DNA of 41,690 bases from Lojkania enalia (Eukaryota > Ascomycota > Dothideomycetes > Pleosporales). Under the pieces are notes generated by a model that was not told where the DNA came from, ran no database searches, and was given only the letters and a program-made list of their open reading frames with translations. Every line of letters begins with the position of its first letter. Positions within the stretch are counted from its first letter, which is position 1. Shown in pieces: positions 10,662-19,798 of this stretch. The position numbers and the translations under genes are program-made. The stretch lies in the NCBI GenBank assembly GCA_010094045.1, contig ML986872.1, positions 1-41,690 of the forward strand, read 5' to 3'.

Positions 10662-11711
10662 ATGCAGCCTGCCATGCAAGACGCCTTTTCTTCCCTGCCT
10701 ACGGAGTTGTTTCTGAACATCTTGAATCAACTCGTTGGGACACGCGACGGTTGCCAACCGATCGCTTACGCGGCTTCAGATCCTATCACCAAAACATTAC
10801 GCACTTTGACACTGGTGTCCAGAGGGATCTATCCCGTCGCTTCACAGTTCTTGTATGGCCATTGCCTTTACTTGGACAATTGCAGGAATTATTCCCAATT
10901 CCGAAGAACGCTGGGCCTCGGCCTAGGGCATCACCCTGATGCTCTGCAATATGGCCAGGCTGGCCGGAACGAGAAACTGTTCGCCGAGGCTAAAGTAACC
11001 CAGCATATTACTTCTCTATTCCTTTCGCCTCAAAAGACTAATCAATGTGGGAACGTGCCCATGATACGGCTCCCACAAATCATCGATCTCTGCAACACCA
11101 TCGGGTCAACATTAAAGAGACTTGCGATGGACCTGCAACCAATATACGCATCAGCGTCGGAGATTGAAGCAATCAAGCCGCATATCTCAACGAATAACAT
11201 CTTCTTAAGCATGACAAAGTTAGAAGACCTCGTCTGCTCGTTCGACATTACCGATTATTTCCCTTCTCCCCCTCCGAACCTTAAGCGGCTCGCTATCACA
11301 AGCCAATTTCTGAATGAGCCACTGCTTCGATTCTGCTTATCTACCTCTTCTTTGGAGACTCTCTTCCTCCTACGACGCCCAGAACTGAAAGCCGCTGACA
11401 TCAATAAAATCTTCCAATATTACCATGGGCGACATCTAGACGTTATCCTAGTGGATGTTTCAGCGAACCACCGGACGCCCGATAACACTCGAGACTGGCA
11501 GCCTGATGATAGGGTCGCAATCCACGAACTAGATGTTCCGAAATCGTACTATGGAGATGAAGATGATTTGATCCTCTGTGATAGCTGGATATGGAACCAG
11601 GCTGTGCGGGGAACGCTGTGGAATTCTGGGCGGAGAAGAATGAATAGTTGGAGCGAGGTCCAGGCAGAAGTCGCTTCAACGGGTGCGCTCATCTCCTCAT
11701 CAGGGCCTTAG
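10662..11711 (+). CDS. F-box domain protein
   Basis: Single-exon gene for 349 residues. The N-terminal F-box covers about residues 9-65: SSLPTELFLNIL, then TLRTLTLVSRGIYPVASQFLY, the usual leucine/proline-rich start and LxLVSRxxxxxAxxxLY end of fungal F-box proteins. The remainder (about 70-330) contains leucine-rich stretches such as LKRLAITSQF and LETLFLLRRPEL, but no clear repeat domain. Family knowledge: F-box proteins bind Skp1 in SCF ubiquitin ligases and recruit substrates; the target is unknown. The frame is open back to an ATG at 10,515, but I chose 10,662, just before the F-box, because the upstream translation is unlike the family; 10,674 is an alternative start. No lesion is visible. 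It shares no operon-like context with its neighbours. Confidence 0.85.
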   Translation: MQPAMQDAFSSLPTELFLNILNQLVGTRDGCQPIAYAASDPITKTLRTLTLVSRGIYPVASQFLYGHCLYLDNCRNYSQFRRTLGLGLGHHPDALQYGQAGRNEKLFAEAKVTQHITSLFLSPQKTNQCGNVPMIRLPQIIDLCNTIGSTLKRLAMDLQPIYASASEIEAIKPHISTNNIFLSMTKLEDLVCSFDITDYFPSPPPNLKRLAITSQFLNEPLLRFCLSTSSLETLFLLRRPELKAADINKIFQYYHGRHLDVILVDVSANHRTPDNTRDWQPDDRVAIHELDVPKSYYGDEDDLILCDSWIWNQAVRGTLWNSGRRRMNSWSEVQAEVASTGALISSSGP

Positions 11712-13749
11712 GCAGGAGCTTTAGGCATCACTATCACCAAAATCGAAGTCTGGTATGGAGGATAATTGGAAATTTCATCAATCTGTAGGCGAATTGAAGT
11801 TGGCGAGCAATTGCAACAGTGATGCATGCGATATAGACTACCGGTGCTAAGTACAGATGATGGCCATCGAATTGGAGTTGCAAGTTCCATCCGCTCTAGA
11901 CCATTACTGCATAGATCCCTTGCGGTCAAGAGCTAGTTTATAGTCGGATATTATATGCTTTGGATTTAATTGCCGCTTGCGGTGTCCTGGATGATCTATA
12001 CCTGGGCGATAAGACGGGGGAATTGGAAAAGCTTTGGTAGCTACTGTCTGCGACATCCTATAAAGGATGCCTATAATTAGGTTTGGTGTCACTTTTCGGA
12101 ATCGGCCGTTTCTCAATTCAAAAGTATATATCATAATCTTAGTACTTGTCTCTTTCCTCTTGCAGTTTATTCTACTTTTCCCACTTCTTCAATTGCACTT
12201 ATTCTAACCCACCAAATCATGCCTATGCGGCCTCAAAATCCTAATCAGGAACTATTTTAACCACTCTCTCACTGGCCTTAGCGGCGTATATACCTAGCCC
12301 CTCGCTATCGCATGTAGTATGATTGAATCTGCCATTCAGTTCAGCGGCCTTTACGTTTGCAATAAACCCGTAAATGCTCCTGGAATGTCACGTTAGCTGC
12401 ACCATTAGACATCCCAGACCCACAGTTCCGTTTATCGATTATGGGAAACGAGCTCCCCTCCGTCAGAACTCCAAGATTCGCAGTCACAAAACTCTACCTG
12501 CGAAAAAACCCCGTACTTTCTTGAATGACGCCTTCACGTGTTGATTACGCTCCATGTTAACAACCATGGTCGGACAGCATCTCTACGCTTTTGGTTGCCT
12601 GCTTGATGCTCCACTTACACTACAGTATCCACGCCCTCTAATTTCCGGTACAAGACCTTGATGCCGAGCACTCCAGCCGAAGCCTAAGAGATTGTGGTAA
12701 AACGACTTATACGATGGGTTGAACCTGTTATATGAACGATCTTACTGAGCCCTTTCCTGGTGGGGCCAATTGCAGGGTGAATATATGTTATGATGTGTTT
12801 CCGGCAGAAAGAATATAGACGTAAGAAAAAAAAAATATTTTTTTCCCAAGATTTGTGTTCCGTGAAGTGTCCATAATCTATTGATCCTAGCAGAGGTTCT
12901 AGTTATGGGACTTAATGCCGTTGCGGTGGCTGTTCAAGGAATGATGTCAACCGCATCGGACTTATGAGGTGTGCTGTGGTTAATGGTGTTTCCTGACTAG
13001 GGCAACCATTGAATTGTCTCTGAATTCTAACATCTGAGGGCGCATCTCGATGGTCGTGGTTCGGCAAATGGAGGACCGGAGCTTGCGCCAACCGTCTCTA
13101 AACAGACGAATTGCGTATTCATGAAATATCACATGGAGACTTTGCGGCGCTGGGCCGACCTCCTCCACCACAGGGCTACCGAAGCTCATATTGACAAAAT
13201 TTTTGGTGTCGAACTGGTCCAATTGGAGTTAGCAGGGAATAGCGAGGACCAGGATCCATAAGAGGAAGCGTTTCGCATAGGCTCTCAAAGTACAGGATGG
13301 CCAATACGAGGAAATAGATGAATTCTAATCCAGTGGATGGCCTAGACGTTCTTGGAAACACTTCTTGAGCGTCTCTTCTCATAGGCTCTAATGTCAGACT
13401 CGGCCGAGCGACGTGTTCTATCGCTGCCAGATAAGCGGGAGTGACAAAGGGTGGGGGAGTGGGCGTTAGGTAACTGTGGTAGCGTCCCCGACGCCGCCGA
13501 TGCATTCTAGACAGTTGAACTTAACCCCACGAATGCCTATTCCGAATAATCTCCGAAGCATCGAGAGGGTGATATTATTCGAATGGGCTATTCATAAAAC
13601 CCTTCGTCTCGTACATTATATCCGATCTTTGAGCTTTCTAAGGTCTCAACCTGGAGGTGCCAAGTTGTAGAGGATTCACTGTCCCTAGTTTAGATTCCGG
13701 AACTATCTTAGTCAGCAATCTTATCGATACCGCATCTATCCCACCGAGA
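11712..13749. other. Intergenic stretch with no recognisable gene
   Basis: About 2.0 kb without a supported gene. On the minus strand two overlapping frames (12,980-13,222, 80 codons; 13,176-13,505, 109 codons) read as ordinary soluble or partly hydrophobic protein. They might be pieces of a degraded gene, but I recognise no domain. A run of A followed by T (12,825-12,844) is a simple low-complexity tract. The last few hundred bases must hold the promoter of the oxygenase gene. Confidence 0.45.
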
Positions 13750-15005
13750 ATGCCTCGTGCTGGAAGTGCACCTCCAATCTTGGACTTCTCAGGTATGCTA
13801 TACCTCTACGAACACAATTGTTTTTGTGCCTATGCAGAAATGCGCCCTCATGTATGACATTATTGATGATACGAAGTTTTCTACAGCAATAATGCTTCTG
13901 CGAAGGAGAAACTAGTCGCCGACGTCCGTAATTGCTGCCGGCACAATGGCTTCTTTCAGATCACGGGCCACAATGTGCCGCTTGAGTTGCAACAAAAGAT
14001 CATGGAATGGAACAAGAGGTTCTTCGACTTGAGCTTAGAGGAGAAGATGACTGTTAGCAAAGGTGCGCTCCTTCTCGGTTCTATTGGTCCATTAGGGCGT
14101 ACCTCGAGCCGGAGCCGCGACGGAACCTGCTACGTGCTTGCGAAAAAAGTAGAGAGAGCCTTGACTGACGAGTCCATATAGATACAACCAACATCTGGAA
14201 TCGCGGCTATGAGCTCCTACACTCCCAAATTCTAGAAGAGGGCACCCTTCCCGAGCTGAAAGAGGGCTTTTACATCGGCGATGAGATCTCCAAGTCGCAC
14301 CCTTACTTCGTAAATAAGAAGCTCAACTCAGGCCCCAACATGTGGCCTGACGCCTCCATCATGCCTAACGTTGAGGACTTCAAGTCCACCGCGCTCGATT
14401 ACTATTCTCAAGTGGTGGCCCTGGCTAAGGATATCTTGAAGGTGCTGGCTCTGACGCTGGACTTGGATGAGGGCTGGTTCAACGAGTTTGCGACAGGCGC
14501 GGTCGCTACCATGCGCCTGCTGCACTACCCGACCCAACCACCTGACAGCCCGCAGAAGCTGACGCGAGGTATCGGAGCGCACACCGATTTTGGAACTATC
14601 ACGCTTCTGCTACAAGACCGGGTCGCGGGGTTGCAGGTCTACGACTATGCAACTAAGGAGTGGCTGGATGTTAAGCCTACACTCGGTGCTTTTGTTGTAA
14701 ATCTGGGCAATTTAATGATGCGGTGGACCAACGATAAGTACATCTCCAACCTACACAGGGTCATCAACGTTTCGGGTGAGGAGCGGTACAGCATTCCCGT
14801 GTTCTTCAGCGGCAATCCTGATTTTGTGGTCGAGTGTTTGCCAAACTGCAGGAAGGAAGGTGAAGAGGCAAAGTACTCACCGATTACCGTGGAGCAGGCG
14901 GTCCTAGATGGATATGCGTATAGCTATGGACGGGTGGAGAAGTTCAAGAAGGGCGCCGCGAAGAGTGACATTGTTGTACAGGCCAGTGAGCTAGCTGTCG
15001 TCTAG
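13750..15005 (+). CDS. 2-oxoglutarate/Fe(II)-dependent oxygenase (isopenicillin N synthase-like fold)
   Basis: Three exons (13,750-13,792; 13,877-14,062; 14,182-15,005) encode 350 residues. The N-terminal DIOX_N-type region holds LDFSVFYSNN and the HNGFFQITGHNVP signature (37-49). The catalytic domain has the iron facial triad H210-x-D212 (GAHTDFGT) and H268 (NLHRVIN), and R278-x-S280 (RYSIPVFF) for the 2-oxoglutarate carboxylate. Family knowledge: such soluble enzymes hydroxylate, desaturate or cyclise small molecules and often serve secondary metabolism; the substrate is unknown. Intron 1 (84 bp) ends at AAG, and intron 2 (119 bp) uses a weak GTGCGC donor and ends ATATAG. Both restore family-typical sequence across the joints (DFS-VFYS and VSK-DTTNIWNRGYE). 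Length is normal and all key residues are present, so it is probably functional. Confidence 0.9.
13793..13876 (+). other. Intron 1 of the oxygenase gene
   Basis: Donor GTATGC, acceptor ACGAAG. Using the nearby CTACAG acceptor instead (13,886) would break the frame, so the upstream AAG is chosen because it yields V-F-Y-S, as family members have at this place. Confidence 0.75.
14063..14181 (+). other. Intron 2 of the oxygenase gene
   Basis: Donor GTGCGC is atypical for fungi, acceptor ATATAG. Reading through would end at the TAG of the acceptor itself (14,179-14,181). Removal joins SK to DTTNIWNRGYELL, which matches the family. Confidence 0.78.
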
Positions 15006-15292
15006 AATCGTTCGTGAATGACATACGTCCTTGGGAATATGGCGTCATGTCACATAGTCACGACCATTTATCGCAAAAGAAGCATATAATTATATTATAA
15101 GAAGTCTAAATGTTGTATTACATGCTATCTCAACAGAGCTATCGACTCATTTACAAGTTGCATCTACCGTCTTCTACTCTCTCAACACAGTCTGAGTCAT
15201 GTTCCTAGCCTTTGCATGCGTGCGTTGACTAGTTTGATCCTGCTCGTTAGGGATTTCTTGGGTAATCAGCTTTCTTCTACTATCTAGGTAGA
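15006..15292. other. Intergenic, convergent 3' ends
   Basis: Contains the 3' flanks of the plus-strand oxygenase and the minus-strand APH-like pseudogene. No other feature is seen. Confidence 0.5.
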
Positions 15293-16258
15293 TTACTCGC
15301 TGTCTGCATTAGATTCATCATCCGGATCCAAGCGCTCCAAATCTGAGTCGAGGAATCCAAACTCGTCCTTCCTCAATCCTTTGTCAAGATGTAGCTCTCG
15401 CCACTCACTAATAATACGCTCCGCATCATCATATGAGTTACACTCGAATAGGCCATTCCTCAAGAGCAAAAACATGCGCCTTGTAAGAATAAAGTACTTT
15501 CCAAACGCATACTTTTCCCACTCATTAGTTTCCATTTCATGGAGCAAACTCTTTGCGACGATGTACTTGGGTTCCGTCGACTCAGCGTTCACCATATGTT
15601 CATTCTCCTTGCCCTAGTGATTAGTTATCCACAGCTAGAAGGGGCCCTCGTACGCCATGAATTTAGGAACAAAGCTGGCGAAATCTGCATCCTAGTCGAG
15701 CACACCTGTGATATTGCATGTATTCTCGTCGGGAATGTCAACCATAATGTTGCGCACTTGCAGATCTAGGTGGTGCAAGTGGAAGATATCGGTGTCAAGG
15801 ATGGGACCGAGCCCGGACATGGCGATTAGGATCTTTCTGGAAGCAAGACTAGAGTGGGGGTGCGAAACCCCCGGCCTTCCTGTATTATTTCTAGCGGATC
15901 CATCGTCCATTCGAAAGTCGTTTGCTGGTCGGTAGGACCCGTAGTCGCTCCGTTGAAGTTCGTCCTTCGCTTGTGTTCTGGTGGGACATGGAACTTCGAG
16001 AGGAGTGGTTGTGTGCTGGGCACTGCAGTGGGGACGATGTAGCCTGTTCCCGTGTTTGTCGTGGCTTGACATTCGGATTGGAATTGAATTATTTGCCGAG
16101 TCACACATTCAAGCTGTTGTGGCCTCGGTTTGAGGAAGGCATGCGCGAGGTTCATTACCGGGACATGCTTCTGCAATATGTAAGGGTGCTCAATCGCATT
16201 AGAGCTTGACGTGTCGTAATATCTGATATTCGGCACTGTGTCCGCATGTGCGCAATGG
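15293..16258 (-). pseudogene. APH/choline-kinase-like phosphotransferase pseudogene (left copy)
   Basis: The minus strand carries most of a fungal aminoglycoside-phosphotransferase-family (protein-kinase-like fold) gene. In order: N-lobe and hinge region (VPNIRYYDTSSSNAIEHPYI, from about 16,240), a middle region (about 15,860-16,130), the catalytic loop HHLDLQVRNIMVD (about 15,740-15,780, with H-x-D and N intact), then ITGVLD and DADFASFVPKF (where a D-W-D motif is expected), and an acidic C-terminus ending at 15,293. Lesions: a frame change between the middle region and the catalytic loop, TAG in place of the expected Trp in VLD-W-D (15,693), another TAG in PF-x-LW, and a third stop 18 nt later. 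Two of these fit TGG-to-TAG. The usual glycine-rich N-terminal part was not found upstream. Substrates of this fungal family are mostly unknown. Confidence 0.8.
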
Positions 16259-16588
16259 AATACTCACACGATGCTAATCAATCGCAATTGGCAAAAAAAT
16301 TGTATGTCTCTCACGTATTGTGTGCAGATCGCTTTAAATAACCTTTCTCATACATTTAGGTCCTCCGGTCTATACCCTAAACTTTTTAAAGAAATGAACC
16401 TTATCATTTATGCTACAAGCAGATATAGCATTTAAAGATTCCGGAGTGCTCACCAATCACGGGGAATCTCCTCAACCACTGCATCAATTGAACTACCGAT
16501 CCCCAAACGTAACTCTTTCAAGCAAGGCTTGAAGCGTGCGCGGTGAAGCGAAGTCGATAAAGATTTGCGTCAAGCTAATACTAATACT
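16259..16588. other. Region between the two divergent APH-like pseudogenes
   Basis: Should hold the missing 5' part of the left copy and the shared promoter region. On the minus strand, 16,450-16,545 reads as a protein C-terminus ending in EEIPRDW and a TGA, which does not fit the APH family and may be a fragment of another gene. Otherwise nothing is recognised. Confidence 0.4.
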
Positions 16589-16661
16589 ATGAGCGACTAT
16601 AGCGATGCCACGTCTGACATCTCTGAAAATTCAGTAATTGCATACGAGAACGAAGTTTCAA
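16589..16661 (+). pseudogene. 5' end of the right APH-like gene, cut by Copia-A
   Basis: An ATG at 16,589 opens an acidic N-terminus (MSDYSDATSDISENSVIAYE, then NEVS), the kind of Ser/Asp/Glu-rich lead ending in YENE that begins many fungal APH-family proteins. The frame is cut at 16,661, the last base of the TTCAA target duplication, by the left LTR of Copia-A. The sequence beyond the right LTR continues with FKNKVV...LYP, the next expected block, in a frame shifted by one base relative to this exon. Together with 33,064-34,225 it forms one interrupted gene. Confidence 0.72.
16657..16661. repeat. Target-site duplication TTCAA, left of Copia-A
   Basis: Identical to 33,064-33,068 immediately beyond the right LTR. 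A 5-bp duplication is the normal product of Copia integrase. Confidence 0.93.
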
Positions 16662-16825
16662 TGTGACGGTTAATAGTGAAGGAGCTATGGTTATATTATG
16701 TGATCATGACTTGTGTGGCAGTCACCACCTGTAGATACTAGAGAGAGCTACCTGCGGTAGTAGACAAGGAGAAGACAGACACAACAAAATAGACAATCAA
16801 CCATTTCATGCCCTATTCCCTCACA
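16662..16825 (+). repeat. Left LTR of Copia-A (164 bp)
   Basis: Starts TGTGACGGTTAATAG, ends TTCCCTCACA. Differs from the right LTR by about seven transitions, one transversion and a 2-nt indel. It keeps a much higher GC content than the element's interior. Confidence 0.92.
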
Positions 16826-16838
16826 GTTATGAGCCTGG
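16826..16838 (+). promoter_or_regulatory. Primer-binding site of Copia-A: half of initiator tRNA-Met
   Basis: The bases gttatgagcctgg directly after the LTR are complementary to the anticodon stem-loop of initiator tRNA-Met (anticodon CAU within gcucauaac), not to a tRNA 3' CCA end. Drosophila copia primes with a tRNA-iMet cleaved in the anticodon loop, so the same half-tRNA mechanism is inferred. Confidence 0.72.
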
Positions 16839-16860
16839 ATTACGACTAAACAGCTTACGA

Positions 16861-17368
16861 TGGATTATAATAGTAGAGATCGCACGACTGAAGCTTATAG
16901 ACTAACCCTGCTTATAGTAATTAACTAGTACTTAGGATCGAGACCTGTAATAGATTATACTGTACGGAGCTGCTAATAACTATAGCTACTAATTTAGACC
17001 TGGTAGTTATATAGGTAACTATTATCTTTAATTAAGCTGATAACTAGTATAAATAGTTATTTATTTAAAAGGATACTACTTAGAAGTATAACTTCTAGTA
17101 GTATATAAATTCTACTATAATAGCAGCAGACCTATCTATATTAATAGTATTATCTAAACTATAGTTTATAGACTATAATAAGAACGCGATATTATTAGCT
17201 TACCTTACTACTACTTAGTAGAAGCTCTACTAATAGGAGTATAAGTAATAGGAGCGCTAGAATATTAAGTTTAAGTATTAGAAGAAAGTTCTTACTAAAA
17301 TTAACTTTAAGATTAATAAGATAATAGCTATAAGATATCTTTATCTAATTAAGAATAAGGATAACGTA
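16861..17368 (+). pseudogene. Copia-A gag relic, first part
   Basis: From about 17,037 one frame, ignoring frequent TAG/TAA, reads as Copia gag: a tryptophan-rich motif region followed by KKVLTKINFKINK and ending at NKDN, where transposon M1 is inserted. Most stops sit where Trp or Gln is expected, in line with C-to-T and G-to-A change. It may start at the ATG at 16,861, but the frame changes before 17,037. Not expressed as protein. Confidence 0.6.
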
Positions 17369-17383
17369 TTCTACTATTAAAGC

Positions 17384-17418
17384 GGCTAAACTATTAAAGC
17401 GGCTAAACTATTAAAGCG
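17384..17418 (+). repeat. 17-bp tandem repeat in the left end of M1
   Basis: The unit ctattaaagcggctaaa is repeated head to tail and is cut by the N run. M2 shows fewer copies, so the unit has expanded here, and this may be why assembly failed. Confidence 0.7.
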
Positions 17419-17638
17419 NNNNNNNNNNNNNNNNNNNNNNNNNNNNNNNNNNNNNNNNNNNNNNNNNNNNNNNNNNNNNNNNNNNNNNNNNNNNNNNNNN
17501 NNNNNNNNNNNNNNNNNNNNNNNNNNNNNNNNNNNNNNNNNNNNNNNNNNNNNNNNNNNNNNNNNNNNNNNNNNNNNNNNNNNNNNNNNNNNNNNNNNNN
17601 NNNNNNNNNNNNNNNNNNNNNNNNNNNNNNNNNNNNNN
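17419..17638. other. Assembly gap (220 N)
   Basis: A run of N. By comparison with M2 (37,106-37,119 plus 38,971-39,206, ignoring nested N2) about 250 bp should be missing, so the gap size is roughly right and no large hidden insertion is needed. Confidence 0.9.
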
Positions 17639-19390
17639 TAATAAGAGATTCTATATATAATATACTTTTATCTAATTTAGAATTTTCCCTACTATCCTTT
17701 TAGCACGTACGAGCGTTATATCCAGTCTTACTATAGTTACTATAGTAGTATTAAGCTAGTTAAACTCTTTCTTAAGTATTAGTACTATAAGTCTTCTTAA
17801 AGAACTAAGAGTTTATAGATACTTTAGCAGCTATATATAAAGATCCCTCGCTATATAATACTATACTACTATACTAAATATACTTTCTTTTATACGTTTT
17901 ACACTTAGTTACTTCTTCTAATTACTTTTTAAGTTTAGAGTTATAAGCTTAAAGAAGCGTATTCTAATATAGTATTAACTTAGTACCTTTTATAAGCTGT
18001 AAGAATCCTTCTTATACCTCTTTTAGTAATCGTATAAAGGACTTTTATATAAGTATTAATTGTAACCTAAATTTATATATATTACTTAGAGTTTTAGAAT
18101 ATTAGAAGTCTTTTTATAGAAGTAGTTTTAGTAGAGTATATAATCGTATATTAAGGTAATTTAATATAACCTACGTATTTAGAGGAATAATTCCTATTAC
18201 TTTAAAGGCCTTTTAATAGTTCTTATATGTAAATACGTTAAAAAACGCGTTCTTAAAGGCTAGAAGGAAGCCTTCTTTATTAATATAGTAGACGTGTTAG
18301 CGCGCTAAGTCTTATATATACTATAAATACTTTAGCTTTAATAGCGAGAAGTAAACTATATTAAAAAGCTGAAGTATATATAATAAATAAGAAGGTATAT
18401 AAAGTATTAGAATCTTTTATATAAGGTAGTAATCTTTAAATTCCTAGTTAAGGTAGCTTTTATAGCCGTCTAAAATAAGTAGCCTATATAACTATACTTA
18501 ACGTATCTTTATATACTTATTAAAATACTTTAGCTACTTAAAACTAAGCGTGTTATTTATCTAGCCGTTCTTAGAGACTAAAATTTTCCAATCGTATAGT
18601 ATATCTACTTCTTTATACTATATAGAAATATAGACGCGTTCTTTATAGATAATAAATAGTAGAGTTGTATATATAGTAGTATAGATATTTTAAATAACTA
18701 TAACCTACTTATAATTATCTAGCTATATAAGAGTAGGCTTTATATAATATTTTAAACCTGTAATAATTTTTATAGTACTAATAATACCTATCTAAAAACC
18801 TATCTTATTAAAGTTGTAGATATTATTATTATATATACTATATTTTGTAATTATATCTTATATAAGCTTAAACTATATATTAATAACCTCTAGATTCTCT
18901 TATTTTATTCTTTAGTAATCCTTTACTTAATTAAAGGCTATTTTAAACTTATTTATACACACTATAAATTATTTAAACTAATTCTTTCCTATAAATATTC
19001 TACTATATATACCTAATAGTTTATCTACTATATCTACTACCTTATATAGCCGGGGCATAAATCCTCGCAAATTAAAGTTAAGAATATATTATATAATTGT
19101 TTATTCTTTAATTACTATAAGCTTCTAGCAATTTAATTATATATAAGAGTAAAATACGATTCTATAAAGTCGAGTAGAGAGTTATTAATATTATATATTA
19201 AAAGCTATAGTAGCGTATTATACGCTCTTAAACTAGTCTAATTTATACGCCTATAAGGTAAGCTCAATTCTACCTTCTTATTAAATTAATAGAAGGTTAT
19301 ATTGTAGATTTATTATAGTTTATACGTAGTATTTATAATACTAAGAAAACGTGGCCGCTTTAATAGTTTAGCCGCTTTAATAGTAGAATA

Positions 19391-19796
19391 TAATATATTA
19401 ACGCGATCTTATTATATACTATAAAGTATTTTAGATACTACTATAAGATAGGAAGATTAAGAAGTAGCTATAATTTTAGATAGAAGTTATAAATATATAT
19501 ATTACTATAAATATACTAAAGATAATAGATTCTAGAATATAAGAGAACTTCCTTATTATTTATAGGATAATTAATTTAGAATATAATATATTAAGTCTAT
19601 ATATTTTTATTAACCTAAAAGAAGCTAGTATAATAATACTATTAGTAGAAGACTATATTAGTAAGTTTACTACTTACCTTAAGTATATATAACCTTTATT
19701 AACTAGATTTAACTTTATAGTAGTAGAGCTTAATATTATAAAGTTTTAAAAATAGTAGAAGAAGAATAGTAATAAGAATAAGTCTTAATATTTATA
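19391..19796 (+). pseudogene. Copia-A gag relic, second part
   Basis: Continues Copia-A after M1. AT-rich DNA with many stops; Lys/Glu/Asn-rich translation. It ends where N1 is inserted at a TA. Assigned by position between two insertions into the same element rather than by a clear motif. Confidence 0.45.
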
Positions 19797-19798
19797 TA

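Larger units (their letters stand above)
17369..19388. mobile_element. M1: DNA transposon with TTCTACTATTAAAGCGG ends, containing an assembly gap
   Basis: Terminal inverted repeats start ttctactattaaagcggc at 17,369 and end with the complement at 19,388; TA flanks both sides (17,367-17,368 and 19,389-19,390). It is the sister of M2: the part after the gap (17,639-19,388) is 1,750 bp, exactly the length of the matching part of M2 (39,207-40,956), with mostly transition differences. The left terminal repeat has extra copies of a 17-bp unit (ctattaaagcggctaaa) and runs into the N gap. The transposase frame is destroyed; TA duplication suggests the mariner superfamily. Inserted in Copia-A gag. 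Confidence 0.85.

Noticed and set aside
12980..13505. Two overlapping minus-strand frames (80 and 109 codons)
   Set aside because: Read as ordinary protein but without a recognisable domain or convincing joint; left as unknown intergenic.
6036..15005. MFS transporter plus 2-OG oxygenase as a secondary-metabolite cluster
   Set aside because: No synthase, cyclase, prenyltransferase or pathway regulator is present, and multi-kilobase gaps separate the genes.
16450..16545. Minus-strand stretch ending EEIPRDW and a stop
   Set aside because: Could be a gene 3' end, but no upstream exon is seen and it overlaps the divergent APH region; too short to call.
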